Shown: positions 18,601 through 25,227 of the stretch, piece after piece
Numbering within the stretch: position 1 is the stretch's first letter
Layout: the number at the start of each line of letters is the position of its first letter
Assembly (NCBI GenBank): GCA_003054695.1
Contig: QAZA01000039.1
Span: 186,001 to 250,000, forward strand
Reading direction: 5' to 3'
DNA: 64,000 nucleotides
Origin: Verrucomicrobia bacterium LW23
Lineage (GTDB): Bacteria > Verrucomicrobiota > Verrucomicrobiia > Methylacidiphilales > UBA1321
The notes under the pieces: model-generated
The model's input: only the letters and a program-made list of their open reading frames with translations
The model's database searches: none
Told to the model about the DNA's origin: nothing
Position numbers and translations under genes: made by a program

Positions 18601-20190
18601 ATGCCCGGCACACTGATGTACGAGTGCTGCCTGCACACCCTGCGGGTTTACCTGATGCGCCTGGGCTGGGTGGGCGAGGAAGGCGCCGTAACCTACGAGC
18701 CGGTACCCGGGCGCGCCAGCAAACTGCGATGCCGCGGCCAGGTGCTGCAATCCACCCGCGTGGTGCGCTACGAGATTGAGCTGAAGGAACTGGGCTATGC
18801 GCCGGGCACCGGCCAGCCCTACGCCATCGCCGATGCCTTCATGTACTCCGACGGCAGGCGCATCGTGTTTATGAGCGATATGTCGCTGCGCCTGAACGGC
18901 TTAACGCGCAACGGCCTGGCAGCCATGTGGGCGGGACAGGCACGTGCCGCAGCTGGTACCTACGGCGTACCTTCGGCCGACGCCTCGCCCGCAGTCTACA
19001 CGCAGCAGCAGATTTTGCAGTACGCCATTGGCGAGCCCTCGCAGGGATTTGGCGAGCCTTACCGCATCTTTGATCACGGCACAGGCCGCGTGCTGGCTCG
19101 CCTGCCGGGGCCGCCCTACCTTTTCGTGGATCGTGTGACCCAGACGCACGGCGCGCGTGCCTGGGAGCTTGCCGCCGGCGCCTGGATTGAGGCACAGTAT
19201 GATGTCCCCCGCGACGCCTGGTACTTCTGGGCCAATCGCCAGAAGAGTATGGCGCTGAGCGTGTTACTGGAGATTGCGCTACAGCCGTGCGGCTGGCTGG
19301 CTGCCTTCCTGGGCTCCGCCTTGCGCTCGCCGGAGATGGATCTGCACTTCCGCAACCTCGGTGGCACCGCCGTGCAGCTCCGGGAGATCCTGCCCGGCAG
19401 CGGCGAGTTGACCACGCAGGTAAAGCTGACAAGCTTTAGCGAAGCGGGAGGAATGATCATTCAGAAGTACGACATGTGCGTTTGGCAAGGCGGGGAACCT
19501 GTGTACAAGGGGGATACCTCCTTTGGCTTTTTCTCCAAAGCTGCTCTGGCCCAACAAGTTGGCGTGCGCGGCGCCCGCGAGCGGCAATGGAAGCCGACAG
19601 CCGAGGCGCTTGCATCCGCGCTTGCACTGGAGATAGCACCCGAAGCCCCGTTGACGCCCGAAGATGCAGAAGTCCTTGCCAGGCAGGATGTTGCTGAGGG
19701 ACATGCTTTGTCTCCGGGACACGTCATGTCCCTGGGTATGCATCTGCCCGCCCGAGCATACCGGATGGTGGAGTCCGCGCAATTTATCGCGGATGGCGGT
19801 CCGCATGGCCTCGGCTATATCCGTGGCGAGGCGGCCGTCGATCCCGGCGCCTGGTTCTTCAAGGCACACTTTTACCAGGATCCTGTGTGGCCAGGCTCGC
19901 TTGGCCTGGAGTCCATGTTGCAACTGCTCAAGCTTGCGGCTCGCCAGCTGTGGCCGCAACTTATTGCCACGCAACGGTTTACGCCCATCGGGATTGGGCG
20001 GCCTCATACCTGGGCCTATCGCGGCCAAATCATTCCGCGCAACAAAAGGGTGTGTGTGGATGCCGTGATTACGAAGCAGGAATTTGATCCCGCCTCCGGT
20101 ACTGCTATGCTTACGGCGGACGGATTTCTCGAGGTGGATGGAATTATCATCTACGAGATGACCGGCTTTACCCTTGGTCTCACTACTTAA
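12658..20190 (+). CDS. pfaC: PUFA synthase PfaC-type protein with embedded acyltransferase (KS-CLF-AT-DH-DH)
   Basis: I chose the GTG at 12658 as the start. It overlaps the pfaA stop by 8 bases and opens just before the first ketosynthase strand; an ATG at 12499 would put 53 unrelated residues deep inside pfaA. About 2510 residues. Domains: ketosynthase (C215 in DAACASS, H349, H392); chain-length factor, a ketosynthase fold with Glu (about E712) in place of cysteine and the first His motif replaced by ETSG; acyltransferase (FPGSCNHYLG near 1122, S1219 in GYSLGE, with Tyr replacing the usual His); a helical segment near 1603; then two FabA-like dehydratases, each a double hotdog in which only the second half keeps the histidine (H1975 in CHFIDD, H2404 in AHFYQD). 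PfaC normally lacks the acyltransferase, which sits in PfaB; the fused order matches myxobacterial Pfa3, but no C-terminal lysophosphatidate acyltransferase domain is present. Confidence 0.9.
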   Translation: MSNSDFGRRPRAIAVIAWSGCFPGANSPEEFWQNLVNARDASSDTPPAGRWVLDPGSEPLLASFPAEADKVASTRAYFLRSDPTAGGGPDAQLLEGEALLDPLCQLALHVGRRAWSNAGCPLPSDPTRAGVILANIALPTDSISDLAREAAAGPVQQAVAEHLGVPIEPGVSPCATPGGPGDIHPTARAVAGLPAGLLASALGVQGGAYTLDAACASSLYAIELAALELEAGRADVMISGGMSRPDSLYTQMGFSQLRALSAKGRCAPFDASADGLMVGEGAAFFVLKRLDDAIAAGDPIHAVIRGIGLSNDVGGKLLAPDSEGQLRAMNIAYQQAGWQAQDVDMIECHGTGTPRGDATELTSLRTLWEASGSNVAAAPRCAVGSVKANVGHLLTGAGAAALSKVLLALKHETIPPQPNFTQAASDSPLQGSPFFVPVAPVSWKRREALTPRRAAVSGFGFGGINAHLLLEEWLPQSESNLAGPAIHVTEPPEPVAIVGMEACFGPLATLRDFQTAHFHGTSAIRENPPASRARSIQLASGAGKSGTSHVSGQAQHLQPKDVALARGAYLPDLAIHAGEFRIPPVELTDILPQQLLMLRVAKAALQDAVGEAGAQRKLRTRAGVICGMSLDLGTTNFHLRWTAERLVRRALAELGIQLAGNELAALVAAVRERLSPPLTATRTLGALGGIIASRIARELDLGGASFTISSEESSGLRAVEVATRLLQAERLDLAIAGAVDLPLDWRCIFARETLTAQQQHVAQSAYGDGAGAVVLKRLSDAQRNGDRIYAVLRGIGCANASGPIANAFPAFKGAAASLSHACRRAGQDVPGAMPGLWETSGQADSLVTELQQLPERSNAFQPCALSTAHAVAGDCGAAHGMVSLLRAVLALHTATLPAQTVVDCSLAPQGHAMSLASASEGLNEETWHIPRQALPWIRDRVDGPRIAAVSSLGSDGTALHALLEEAPAVTSATRAPALRQSDRFYPLAPAPHASREALFPVAGKDVREISRQLDVLLTWAKANCEAKGAAVTDEDRGSDAELLEGFARQWVGEHAGDCLAESPSVLRLAILAGSVDELRRRVADAATQFRTASARLPQAMDGRKGIFFSPEPMAPQGQTAFLFPGSCNHYLGMGQGYALRFPQVLDSLDADNQRLASQSMPRWLAPWRLSWPADWEAQSAAALLDDQHRMIFGQVTHGVVVHDVLRLFLPQPDAVIGYSLGETASLFSTRTWRGRDELLRRMQATDLFRTQLGGTYEAARRHLRWPRDMEIDWQAAVVNRPAEAVRAVLDDPARRDEFRAVFLLIVNAPEECVLGGHWPDVQRAVAAMGGRAWPLSGISIAHCAVVQEVADQYRDLHRLPVTPPQGMRIYSGNLAAPYEATTENCANSVLRHALYGFDYPAVINRAWDDGIRIFVEPGPQGSCTRAVGRILRDKPHVAVTACVRGQDDWASLLRVLGRLFAEGVPVRFDALYPVVHKKLASPAKDGRTILVPIELPAIRLEAGTWHVPGQTQAPVPEYDGHELLAQESAPQASSFAAVTIVSPLVQDVAETFAAQPVAISTTTQMIRQESSPLVSTTRFQLQEVLGGAESATLQVSQATGDAHASFLALSQTTNGAMSAAIEFQLKLMESAGLASFVPGGVEQSPAVYSRQGHDMSLHDEPLSTHAQVSFSQADLPHYQQDPATPPRALNRAACLEFAIGSISRVLGPLYAEADNVPNRVRLPDEPLMLVDRITDIQGEPLSLGSGMVVTEHDVLPGAWYLDAGCAPVCISVEAGQADLFLSGYLGIDLATRGERRYRLLDARIAFHRHLPRPGETIRYEIHIDKFIQQGNTWLFFFRFDGFIGTEPLLTMRDGCAGFFSQQQLDNSAGIVLTPEEANPGSRTLPSDWLRLVSTPVAATTYSASQLEALRHGNLAGAFGPEFANLPLRQASGLPGGRMTLIHRVTALDPRGGRYGLGSITAEADVKPDDWYLTCHFIDDMVMPGTLMYECCLHTLRVYLMRLGWVGEEGAVTYEPVPGRASKLRCRGQVLQSTRVVRYEIELKELGYAPGTGQPYAIADAFMYSDGRRIVFMSDMSLRLNGLTRNGLAAMWAGQARAAAGTYGVPSADASPAVYTQQQILQYAIGEPSQGFGEPYRIFDHGTGRVLARLPGPPYLFVDRVTQTHGARAWELAAGAWIEAQYDVPRDAWYFWANRQKSMALSVLLEIALQPCGWLAAFLGSALRSPEMDLHFRNLGGTAVQLREILPGSGELTTQVKLTSFSEAGGMIIQKYDMCVWQGGEPVYKGDTSFGFFSKAALAQQVGVRGARERQWKPTAEALASALALEIAPEAPLTPEDAEVLARQDVAEGHALSPGHVMSLGMHLPARAYRMVESAQFIADGGPHGLGYIRGEAAVDPGAWFFKAHFYQDPVWPGSLGLESMLQLLKLAARQLWPQLIATQRFTPIGIGRPHTWAYRGQIIPRNKRVCVDAVITKQEFDPASGTAMLTADGFLEVDGIIIYEMTGFTLGLTT
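14293..14309. repeat. Coding palindrome GGGACAT-CGC-ATGTCTC in pfaC
   Basis: One mismatch in the right arm. Read as GTSHVSG, near the N-terminal side of the chain-length-factor domain. Confidence 0.7.
15383..15401. repeat. Coding palindrome AGGGACAT-GCT-ATGTCCCT in pfaC
   Basis: Perfect 8-bp arms, read as GHAMSLA, in the C-terminal part of the chain-length-factor domain. Confidence 0.85.
17163..17181. repeat. Coding palindrome AGGGACAT-GGC-ACGTCCCC in pfaC
   Basis: Two changes in the right arm. Read as GTWHVPG, in the linker after the acyltransferase. Confidence 0.7.
17609..17627. repeat. Coding palindrome AGGGACAT-GAC-ATGTCCCT in pfaC
   Basis: Perfect 8-bp arms, read as GHDMSL, in the linker before the first dehydratase. 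Confidence 0.85.
19697..19732. repeat. Tandem pair of coding palindromes in pfaC
   Basis: Two units directly abut: AGGGACAT-GCT-TTGTCTCC (19697-19715) and GGGACAC-GTC-ATGTCCC (19716-19732). Both are read in the GHxMSL frame (GHALSP then GHVMSLG), in the linker between the two halves of the second dehydratase. Confidence 0.75.
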
Positions 20191-20211
20191 CCCTTTGCCG
20201 ACGTTGCGTTT

Positions 20212-20568
20212 ATGACGACATCCATGCCATCACAGGATCCCGGCGAAACGCGCCCGGCCGCCTCGCGAGAAGAGGCGCCGGCACCTGAGGCACAGGGGCA
20301 CGAGGAGGAATCGGTACTGGTGGTGATTGAGGTGGTAAAGCTTTACATCTGCGCGATCATGCCCATCGTCATCCTCTTTTTCTTGCCAATTGGCGAGGTC
20401 CAGCCCATTCGCCGTGTCTCAATCGCACTCCCGATGATCGGCCTGATTGTGGCGCTGCTGATGGCCATGAACGCCCGCAGCCGCGGCCCCGCCTGGTGGT
20501 GGTGGCTGGGTGGCGCCCTCGCCGCTCAAATGGTCGGCCTCTTTTATATCTTTCTCCATTCCTGGTAA
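20212..20568 (+). CDS. Small three-helix membrane protein downstream of pfaC
   Basis: 118 residues. A charged, Glu/Pro-rich cytoplasmic-looking N-terminus (about 40 residues) is followed by three hydrophobic segments: VVKLYICAIMPIVILFFLP, VSIALPMIGLIVALLMA and a Trp-rich GGALAAQMVGLFYIFL. It begins 22 bases after the pfaC stop on the same strand, so it may be co-transcribed with the PUFA genes. I recognise no family. A role in membrane adaptation to unusual lipids would be speculation. Confidence 0.65.
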   Translation: MTTSMPSQDPGETRPAASREEAPAPEAQGHEEESVLVVIEVVKLYICAIMPIVILFFLPIGEVQPIRRVSIALPMIGLIVALLMAMNARSRGPAWWWWLGGALAAQMVGLFYIFLHSW

Positions 20569-20628
20569 AGCTTGCACGACGGCACCACCAGGGCGAAATT
20601 AGGAAAACAAACTGCGGAGGACGGCGCG

Positions 20629-20913
20629 ATGAAATCTGACACGCTATCTCTAACTCCTTGGTTATCAACGCGTTCCACCAACAAGCGGAACCATTCCCCG
20701 GCCGTGGCTCGTGCTGCGGCCGCAATACTGGCAACCGGCTTCCTGACGGCCTGCGCCACAACGGATACCGCCGGCAGGTCCTCGCGCACAACCTCTAAGC
20801 CTAACGAGGAGAACGTGTTGCGTCCCACCAACACTCCCCCGCCGGACTTCAGCGGCCCCCCCGCCTACGTACCGCCAAAGCGCTCCAACCCAACGCCGGG
20901 GATCTATCGCTAG
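20629..20913 (+). CDS. Small proline-rich lipoprotein
   Basis: About 94 residues from the ATG at 20629, which has a GCGGAGGA ribosome-binding site 8 bases upstream; an in-frame TTG at 20572 has no such site. The N-terminal hydrophobic stretch ends in LTAC, a lipobox, so the protein should be lipidated at that Cys. The rest is short, Ser/Thr- and Pro-rich and probably disordered (PPPDFSGPPAYVPPK). It lies 60 bases after the small membrane protein and converges on the GH31 gene. No family recognised. Confidence 0.6.
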   Translation: MKSDTLSLTPWLSTRSTNKRNHSPAVARAAAAILATGFLTACATTDTAGRSSRTTSKPNEENVLRPTNTPPPDFSGPPAYVPPKRSNPTPGIYR

Positions 20914-20947
20914 ATAGCGCCCACTGGTTGGCCAGGCAAGTTGAATA

Positions 20948-23209
20948 TTACGCAACCACTTCGGCCCCAACAATTTCATACAGGTCCTCGCGAGGAGGCG
21001 GCCGACCCGCGATGGTCAGACGGCTCGTCAACCCCGTTTCCTTGCGCCAGGACAGCGCAAGCCAATTATAGCTTGCGCCGTTCTCAAAGTCGTACGACAG
21101 CCCGTCATCGCAATAGAGTTTGAAGTCGGCCGGAGCATTACCGTAAACCTGGATTGTAAGCTTAAAGCGGGGCTCTCGCCCAACAAACGGAAGCGCTTCG
21201 GCCAAAGGCAGTAACGTGTTTTCGCGCACAAAAACAGGCAAGGCATTCAGCCCGGGCGCTTCGAAGTCGATCCACTGGCCGCCCTCATAGCGCATGGCGC
21301 CTTGCGATGTGTTGAAGTCCTTGTTGCTGAACAAGATCCATGCATTGCCGCGGGGCAGATAAACGCGACGCGTCGTCTGGCCGGTCATAATCGGCGCGAC
21401 CAGGAGGTGCGGCCCAAGCACATACTGGTCGTCGATCATGCCATTGGCCAGATCATCCGGATCGTCCAGCACAAGGGCGCGACAGACGGGAGTACCACAA
21501 AAGTGATACTGCGCAAATGAGCTGTATAGGTAGGGCACCAGCTGCATGCGCAGCTCAAGCACAGCACGGGCCTGACCTTCCAGCGCCTCCCAGCCGGGCA
21601 TCAGCTCCCCGGCGCGATTTTTCTCGCCGTCGAACTGGCGCCAGGGTGGCATGGGCACCATCCACGCGTTGATAAGTGCCTGAGGGGAAAGGACTACCAT
21701 CTGCAGGCGGCGAATCAGATCTTCCTCGCTGGCACACTGCCTTACTTCCGGTGACCATAGTTGCCCGGAAAAGCCGCTGTTAATGACGCCGCGTAAAAAA
21801 TCGCGCTGATCGTACAAATCACTGTACAGCACAAACGGAAGCGGAGCGGCAAAGGCGTGACCCGAACGTACTTCGCTGTACGTGCGGAAGTTTCTCTCGC
21901 GGAATATGTTCCACATAGTGCGTGCGTAAAGATTTCCGAACAGACTGTGCATCTCCTCGCCATCGAGCCCGCCGGGAAATGCCGAATGCTCGGGAAAGGA
22001 CCAGGGGCTGGCGATGAAGTCGGAGTGGTCGCATTCATCCAGCTTAAAGCCTGTTATGTCCTTCTCCACAAAGGCTTTACAGTGGTATCCGGCAAAAACA
22101 TCCCGGGCCACGCTCAGCGTAAAATCCGGTACCAGCCCCTTCCACACTGCAAGGTCGCCGGAGACGGGTCGGAGGGCATCAAAGATGGGCGAGGTGGGGT
22201 GTACAAATGCGTGCTCCCACAGGTTAATCTCGAAGTGCTGACGGCGCAGCTCGGCAATCATGGCGTCCGGGTCCGGGAAACTTCCGGAATTCCATAAGTA
22301 GCTGCAACTATAAGCCTTTGTCTGCCATCCCGGCTCCAGGCCGAGCACGTCGCAGGGCATGCGTGCGGCCCTTAGCTCACTTGCAAGGCCCAGCACTTCG
22401 CGTTGGTTAAACTTGCCAAACGCGCGGTACCATATGCCCAGGCCCCACAAAGGGGGCAGGGCTCCGCCGCCGGAGTACAGGTTGTAGCGGCGAACGGCGT
22501 CCAGCATGGTTGGGCCGGCGAAGACAAAAATGTCAACCGCCGACTCGAAAGGAACCTCCACCTGCACAAAGCTGGAGACTCGTTTAGTGCGATACAGATC
22601 TTCCGTATTGGTAGCGATATACGCCGGCTTCCAATCGCCGGCTTCTGCAGGTGGTTGCGAGTGTGGAGCTGGAGCTTTGTGTGACGCAAAGTAAAAGGAG
22701 GCGTAACGCGTTGTGTCTACAAGCACGCCGTAACCGGCGGTACTTATGTAGAAGGGGACCGGGGCATGGGAGTCGCCGGTGTCGGCGATAGGATCGCTGT
22801 TTACACGCAACGTCTTCTTCTTGCCTGTCTGACGTAAGCTCTTGAGTTGCAGGCCCAAACCGTACACTTCCTCCGTGGATCCAAGCGGGATTTCCACCAG
22901 AATGCCGCGCTGCGCAAGTCGTCCGGTAATCGCAGCAAGCGGGATGGGCGGCTCGGCCACAGGTACCATCTCTGCAAGTGCTTCGCGCGCAGGCGGTAAC
23001 GCGCGGTGCGAGGACGAGGTGACAGGCGATCCTGTGGGCTCGCCCCAGGCGGGCTTAAGGCTGACGCGCCAAACGCCAAGGCCGGGGTAAATCTCTATGG
23101 CTGTGGAGGTTACCTCATGCGAAGAGGATTCCGCCCGGGGCATGGCTGCCGCCTCGTCAGGCGATCCCGATGGAGTGGCAAGCGGCGGAAGCTGATGATG
23201 CGACGACAT
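20948..23209 (-). CDS. Glycoside hydrolase family 31 protein
   Basis: 753 residues on the reverse strand. It has a GH31 layout: an N-terminal beta-sandwich (to about residue 230), then the (beta/alpha)8 barrel opening with PPLWGLGIWYRAFGKFNQ, the catalytic nucleophile D391 in FKLDECDHSD, a second acidic region LYSDLYDQRDFLRG where the acid/base should lie, and C-terminal beta domains with the LPRGNAWILF and FVRENTLLPL motifs. GH31 enzymes cleave alpha-glucosidic or alpha-xylosidic bonds; the substrate cannot be told from sequence alone. No signal peptide is visible, so it is probably cytoplasmic. It is transcribed alone, convergent with the lipoprotein gene. Confidence 0.87.
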   Translation of the reverse strand: MSSHHQLPPLATPSGSPDEAAAMPRAESSSHEVTSTAIEIYPGLGVWRVSLKPAWGEPTGSPVTSSSHRALPPAREALAEMVPVAEPPIPLAAITGRLAQRGILVEIPLGSTEEVYGLGLQLKSLRQTGKKKTLRVNSDPIADTGDSHAPVPFYISTAGYGVLVDTTRYASFYFASHKAPAPHSQPPAEAGDWKPAYIATNTEDLYRTKRVSSFVQVEVPFESAVDIFVFAGPTMLDAVRRYNLYSGGGALPPLWGLGIWYRAFGKFNQREVLGLASELRAARMPCDVLGLEPGWQTKAYSCSYLWNSGSFPDPDAMIAELRRQHFEINLWEHAFVHPTSPIFDALRPVSGDLAVWKGLVPDFTLSVARDVFAGYHCKAFVEKDITGFKLDECDHSDFIASPWSFPEHSAFPGGLDGEEMHSLFGNLYARTMWNIFRERNFRTYSEVRSGHAFAAPLPFVLYSDLYDQRDFLRGVINSGFSGQLWSPEVRQCASEEDLIRRLQMVVLSPQALINAWMVPMPPWRQFDGEKNRAGELMPGWEALEGQARAVLELRMQLVPYLYSSFAQYHFCGTPVCRALVLDDPDDLANGMIDDQYVLGPHLLVAPIMTGQTTRRVYLPRGNAWILFSNKDFNTSQGAMRYEGGQWIDFEAPGLNALPVFVRENTLLPLAEALPFVGREPRFKLTIQVYGNAPADFKLYCDDGLSYDFENGASYNWLALSWRKETGLTSRLTIAGRPPPREDLYEIVGAEVVA

Positions 23210-23447
23210 AACGTCCTAAAATAGAAAAGCTTACGCAAATAAGCACGGGGTACTCAACACGTTCAGGGTTTGAGAATGCCCTGCCCGGTACGCAGCGACG
23301 AGAAAAAAAGTGAGGCAACCACGTTTGCCGGTCCAGGCGCTGGCACAATCTATTACAATATTGATCCCTTTCTTTTCTTAATGCAGGGGTTATGCTTGGA
23401 AAGCTTTCGGACATCGCCGGCGCCCCCATTTCTTTGCCTCAAACACC

Positions 23448-24527
23448 GTGACACCAACTATTTACAACACACTTCGGGAGCTCTGCGATGGCGACGGGCC
23501 GATGGCCGCCGGCGAGACGGCGGCGTTGGGGATAATCACGGACGTCCGTGGTTCAAGTCCGCAAAAGCGGGGAGCGAAGGCAGTGTTTTTTGCGGACGGG
23601 CGTATTATTGGGACGATGGGGGGAGGCTGTCTGGAGGCCGAGATTCAGGAGCGGGCGCGGCGAGCACTCCTTAACGGCCGCGCAGAGACGTTTGACCTGG
23701 TGCTGGACCACGATTTTGGCTGGGACGACGGGCTGATTTGCGGTGGACGCGTGAGCGGAGTGATTCTACCCGACATACGCGCCGGGGAGAGTCTATGGCG
23801 CGAGCTGGCGCGACGCGATGTAAAGCGCACGTGGGCTGTTACTTCCGACTTTCGCATCTGCGGGTTGGATGGGACACGGCATGTCCCAGGGACACAGAAT
23901 GTCCCTGGCTCAGATAGCGCCTGCCTGTATACCGAAACCGTCACCCCCCCCTTTGCTCTCTGGATTGCCGGCGCAGGACATATTGCGCAAGCTGTTGCCC
24001 CCATGGCACTTGCAGTGGATTTCGAGGTTACGGTGTTTGACGACCGGGCGGCTCTGGCGTCCCGATCCTGCTTTGCGTCGCCGGTTCATCTTCGCTCCGG
24101 GGGCTGGGACGAGTTGCTTGCGCAACCTCTGCCTGAGGAGCGCCCGGCGTTCGGGCTGATTGTGACGCGGGGGCATCGCCATGACGCGCTGGTGCTGCGG
24201 CAGTGGATTGGCAAGCCGTTTGCATTTTTGGGCATGATTGGCAGCCGTCGGAAGGCGCGCACCATCCTGGACCATTTTCTGGCGGAAGGAATTGCTGGCG
24301 AAGAGGCGCTAAAGAGCGTATCTTCCCCGGTGGGGCTTGATATCGGGGCGATTTCGGTGCCGGAAATCGCCGTAAGCATTGTTGCACAACTAATTGAAAA
24401 ACGAGCCGCTTATGTTGCTGAATCGCAATCGGATTCTGCCGGCCGCGGGGCTGCTGCTTGCAGCCGGCGCGGGAGTCTTTCTTCAAGCCCAGCCAGCCGC
24501 GCCGACGCTATCGGCGCAAGCGGTTGA
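23448..24527 (+). CDS. XdhC/CoxI-family molybdenum enzyme maturation protein
   Basis: 359 residues from a GTG start. The N-terminal XdhC domain shows DVRGSSPQKRGAKAVF and TMGGGCLEAEI, and the C-terminal Rossmann-like domain begins FALWIAGAGHIAQAVAP and contains MIGSRRKAR. XdhC-type proteins bind molybdenum cofactor, help its sulfuration and insert it into xanthine-dehydrogenase-family enzymes; PaoD of E. coli does this for PaoABC. The hydroxylase subunits lie 2.7 kb downstream. Two palindromic repeats (23871-23906) are read through as GTRHVPGTQNVPG in the loop between the domains. The last 38 codons overlap the next gene's signal peptide in another frame and look like non-conserved tail. Confidence 0.87.
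   Translation: MTPTIYNTLRELCDGDGPMAAGETAALGIITDVRGSSPQKRGAKAVFFADGRIIGTMGGGCLEAEIQERARRALLNGRAETFDLVLDHDFGWDDGLICGGRVSGVILPDIRAGESLWRELARRDVKRTWAVTSDFRICGLDGTRHVPGTQNVPGSDSACLYTETVTPPFALWIAGAGHIAQAVAPMALAVDFEVTVFDDRAALASRSCFASPVHLRSGGWDELLAQPLPEERPAFGLIVTRGHRHDALVLRQWIGKPFAFLGMIGSRRKARTILDHFLAEGIAGEEALKSVSSPVGLDIGAISVPEIAVSIVAQLIEKRAAYVAESQSDSAGRGAAACSRRGSLSSSPASRADAIGASG
23871..23906. repeat. Tandem pair of coding palindromes in xdhC-like gene
   Basis: GGGACAC-GGC-ATGTCCC (23871-23887) abuts AGGGACAC-AGA-ATGTCCCT (23888-23906). Read as GTRHVPG then GTQNVPG, in the interdomain loop. The protein is not a PUFA synthase, so the repeats are not a polyketide-type protein motif. Confidence 0.8.
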
Positions 24528-25191
24528 TACGCAAGCTGCTGCAAAGGGCGTCATACCTTTTGGGCGCTTTGCGGAGCTGCACAGCTGCGAGCTGTACACA
24601 GGGGGGTGCACCGCGTCGTCCGAGGCCACTCTTGAGGGGCGCTATATGTTGCGTGTGTGGAAATTTGAAGGGGGCGCCGGCGCTAACGGGACGAACCTGG
24701 CAGGCCTTTCCGTCATGCTGCTGGAGAAGGGCTCCGAGAACATTGCGTCGGCGGAAAACGCTGCGCAGGAGGCCTTTGCGTATTTGCCGGAAGGCCTGGA
24801 ACCCGCGCAGCGCGAGGCTCTCGTGGGCTGGGTGCGCTCGCAGACTCCCGCTTCGGTGGGCGAGGAAAACATCCGCGTCGTGCCGATGCGCGCCTATCTT
24901 TGGGAGGGCAATGCGCAAGTGGCAGCGGGCCAACACATTGCGTTTTCCAGTCGTCGCCCTGCCCCGTGCGGCCCGGCGAGCTGCGGGGAGCGCCTCTGGT
25001 ACGAGCCCCGCAATGCGGCGGCCAACTTTATGGTGGAGGAAGTTGCCTCGGCTCGGGTTTCTGAGCCTGCGCTTTCGCTCTCGTGGAAGGACCATGGGCG
25101 GCGCACTCTATTTATGGGGCAGTTTGGCCCCATGGAAGGCCGTACGCCTGCGTTCTGTGGCAACACGCCCGGGCTTTTTACAAAGCTGTAA
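24412..25191 (+). CDS. Secreted hypothetical protein inside the molybdenum enzyme locus
   Basis: About 259 residues from the ATG at 24412; a TTG at 24394 is possible. The N-terminus is a signal peptide (ILPAAGLLLAAGAGVFLQAQ-A). The mature protein opens with the cysteine pattern SCELYTGGCTASS and has two more cysteine pairs (PCGPASCG and FCGN), so disulfides or metal binding are likely. The start lies 116 bases inside the xdhC-like gene, so the two are tightly linked. The first block loosely resembles DUF1326 proteins, but I cannot confirm the family. Its position between maturation genes suggests a periplasmic accessory role, which is inference. Confidence 0.6.
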   Translation: MLLNRNRILPAAGLLLAAGAGVFLQAQPAAPTLSAQAVDTQAAAKGVIPFGRFAELHSCELYTGGCTASSEATLEGRYMLRVWKFEGGAGANGTNLAGLSVMLLEKGSENIASAENAAQEAFAYLPEGLEPAQREALVGWVRSQTPASVGEENIRVVPMRAYLWEGNAQVAAGQHIAFSSRRPAPCGPASCGERLWYEPRNAAANFMVEEVASARVSEPALSLSWKDHGRRTLFMGQFGPMEGRTPAFCGNTPGLFTKL

Positions 25192-25227
25192 GCACCTGCG
25201 CTTTAATGCTTTAAGGACTCGCAATGT

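Noticed and set aside
5607-20190. The cluster as a polyketide or heterocyst-glycolipid synthase
   Set aside because: Tandem LGIDSIKR carrier domains, a PfaD-type enoyl reductase and twin FabA-like dehydratases together specify the PUFA/secondary lipid synthase class.
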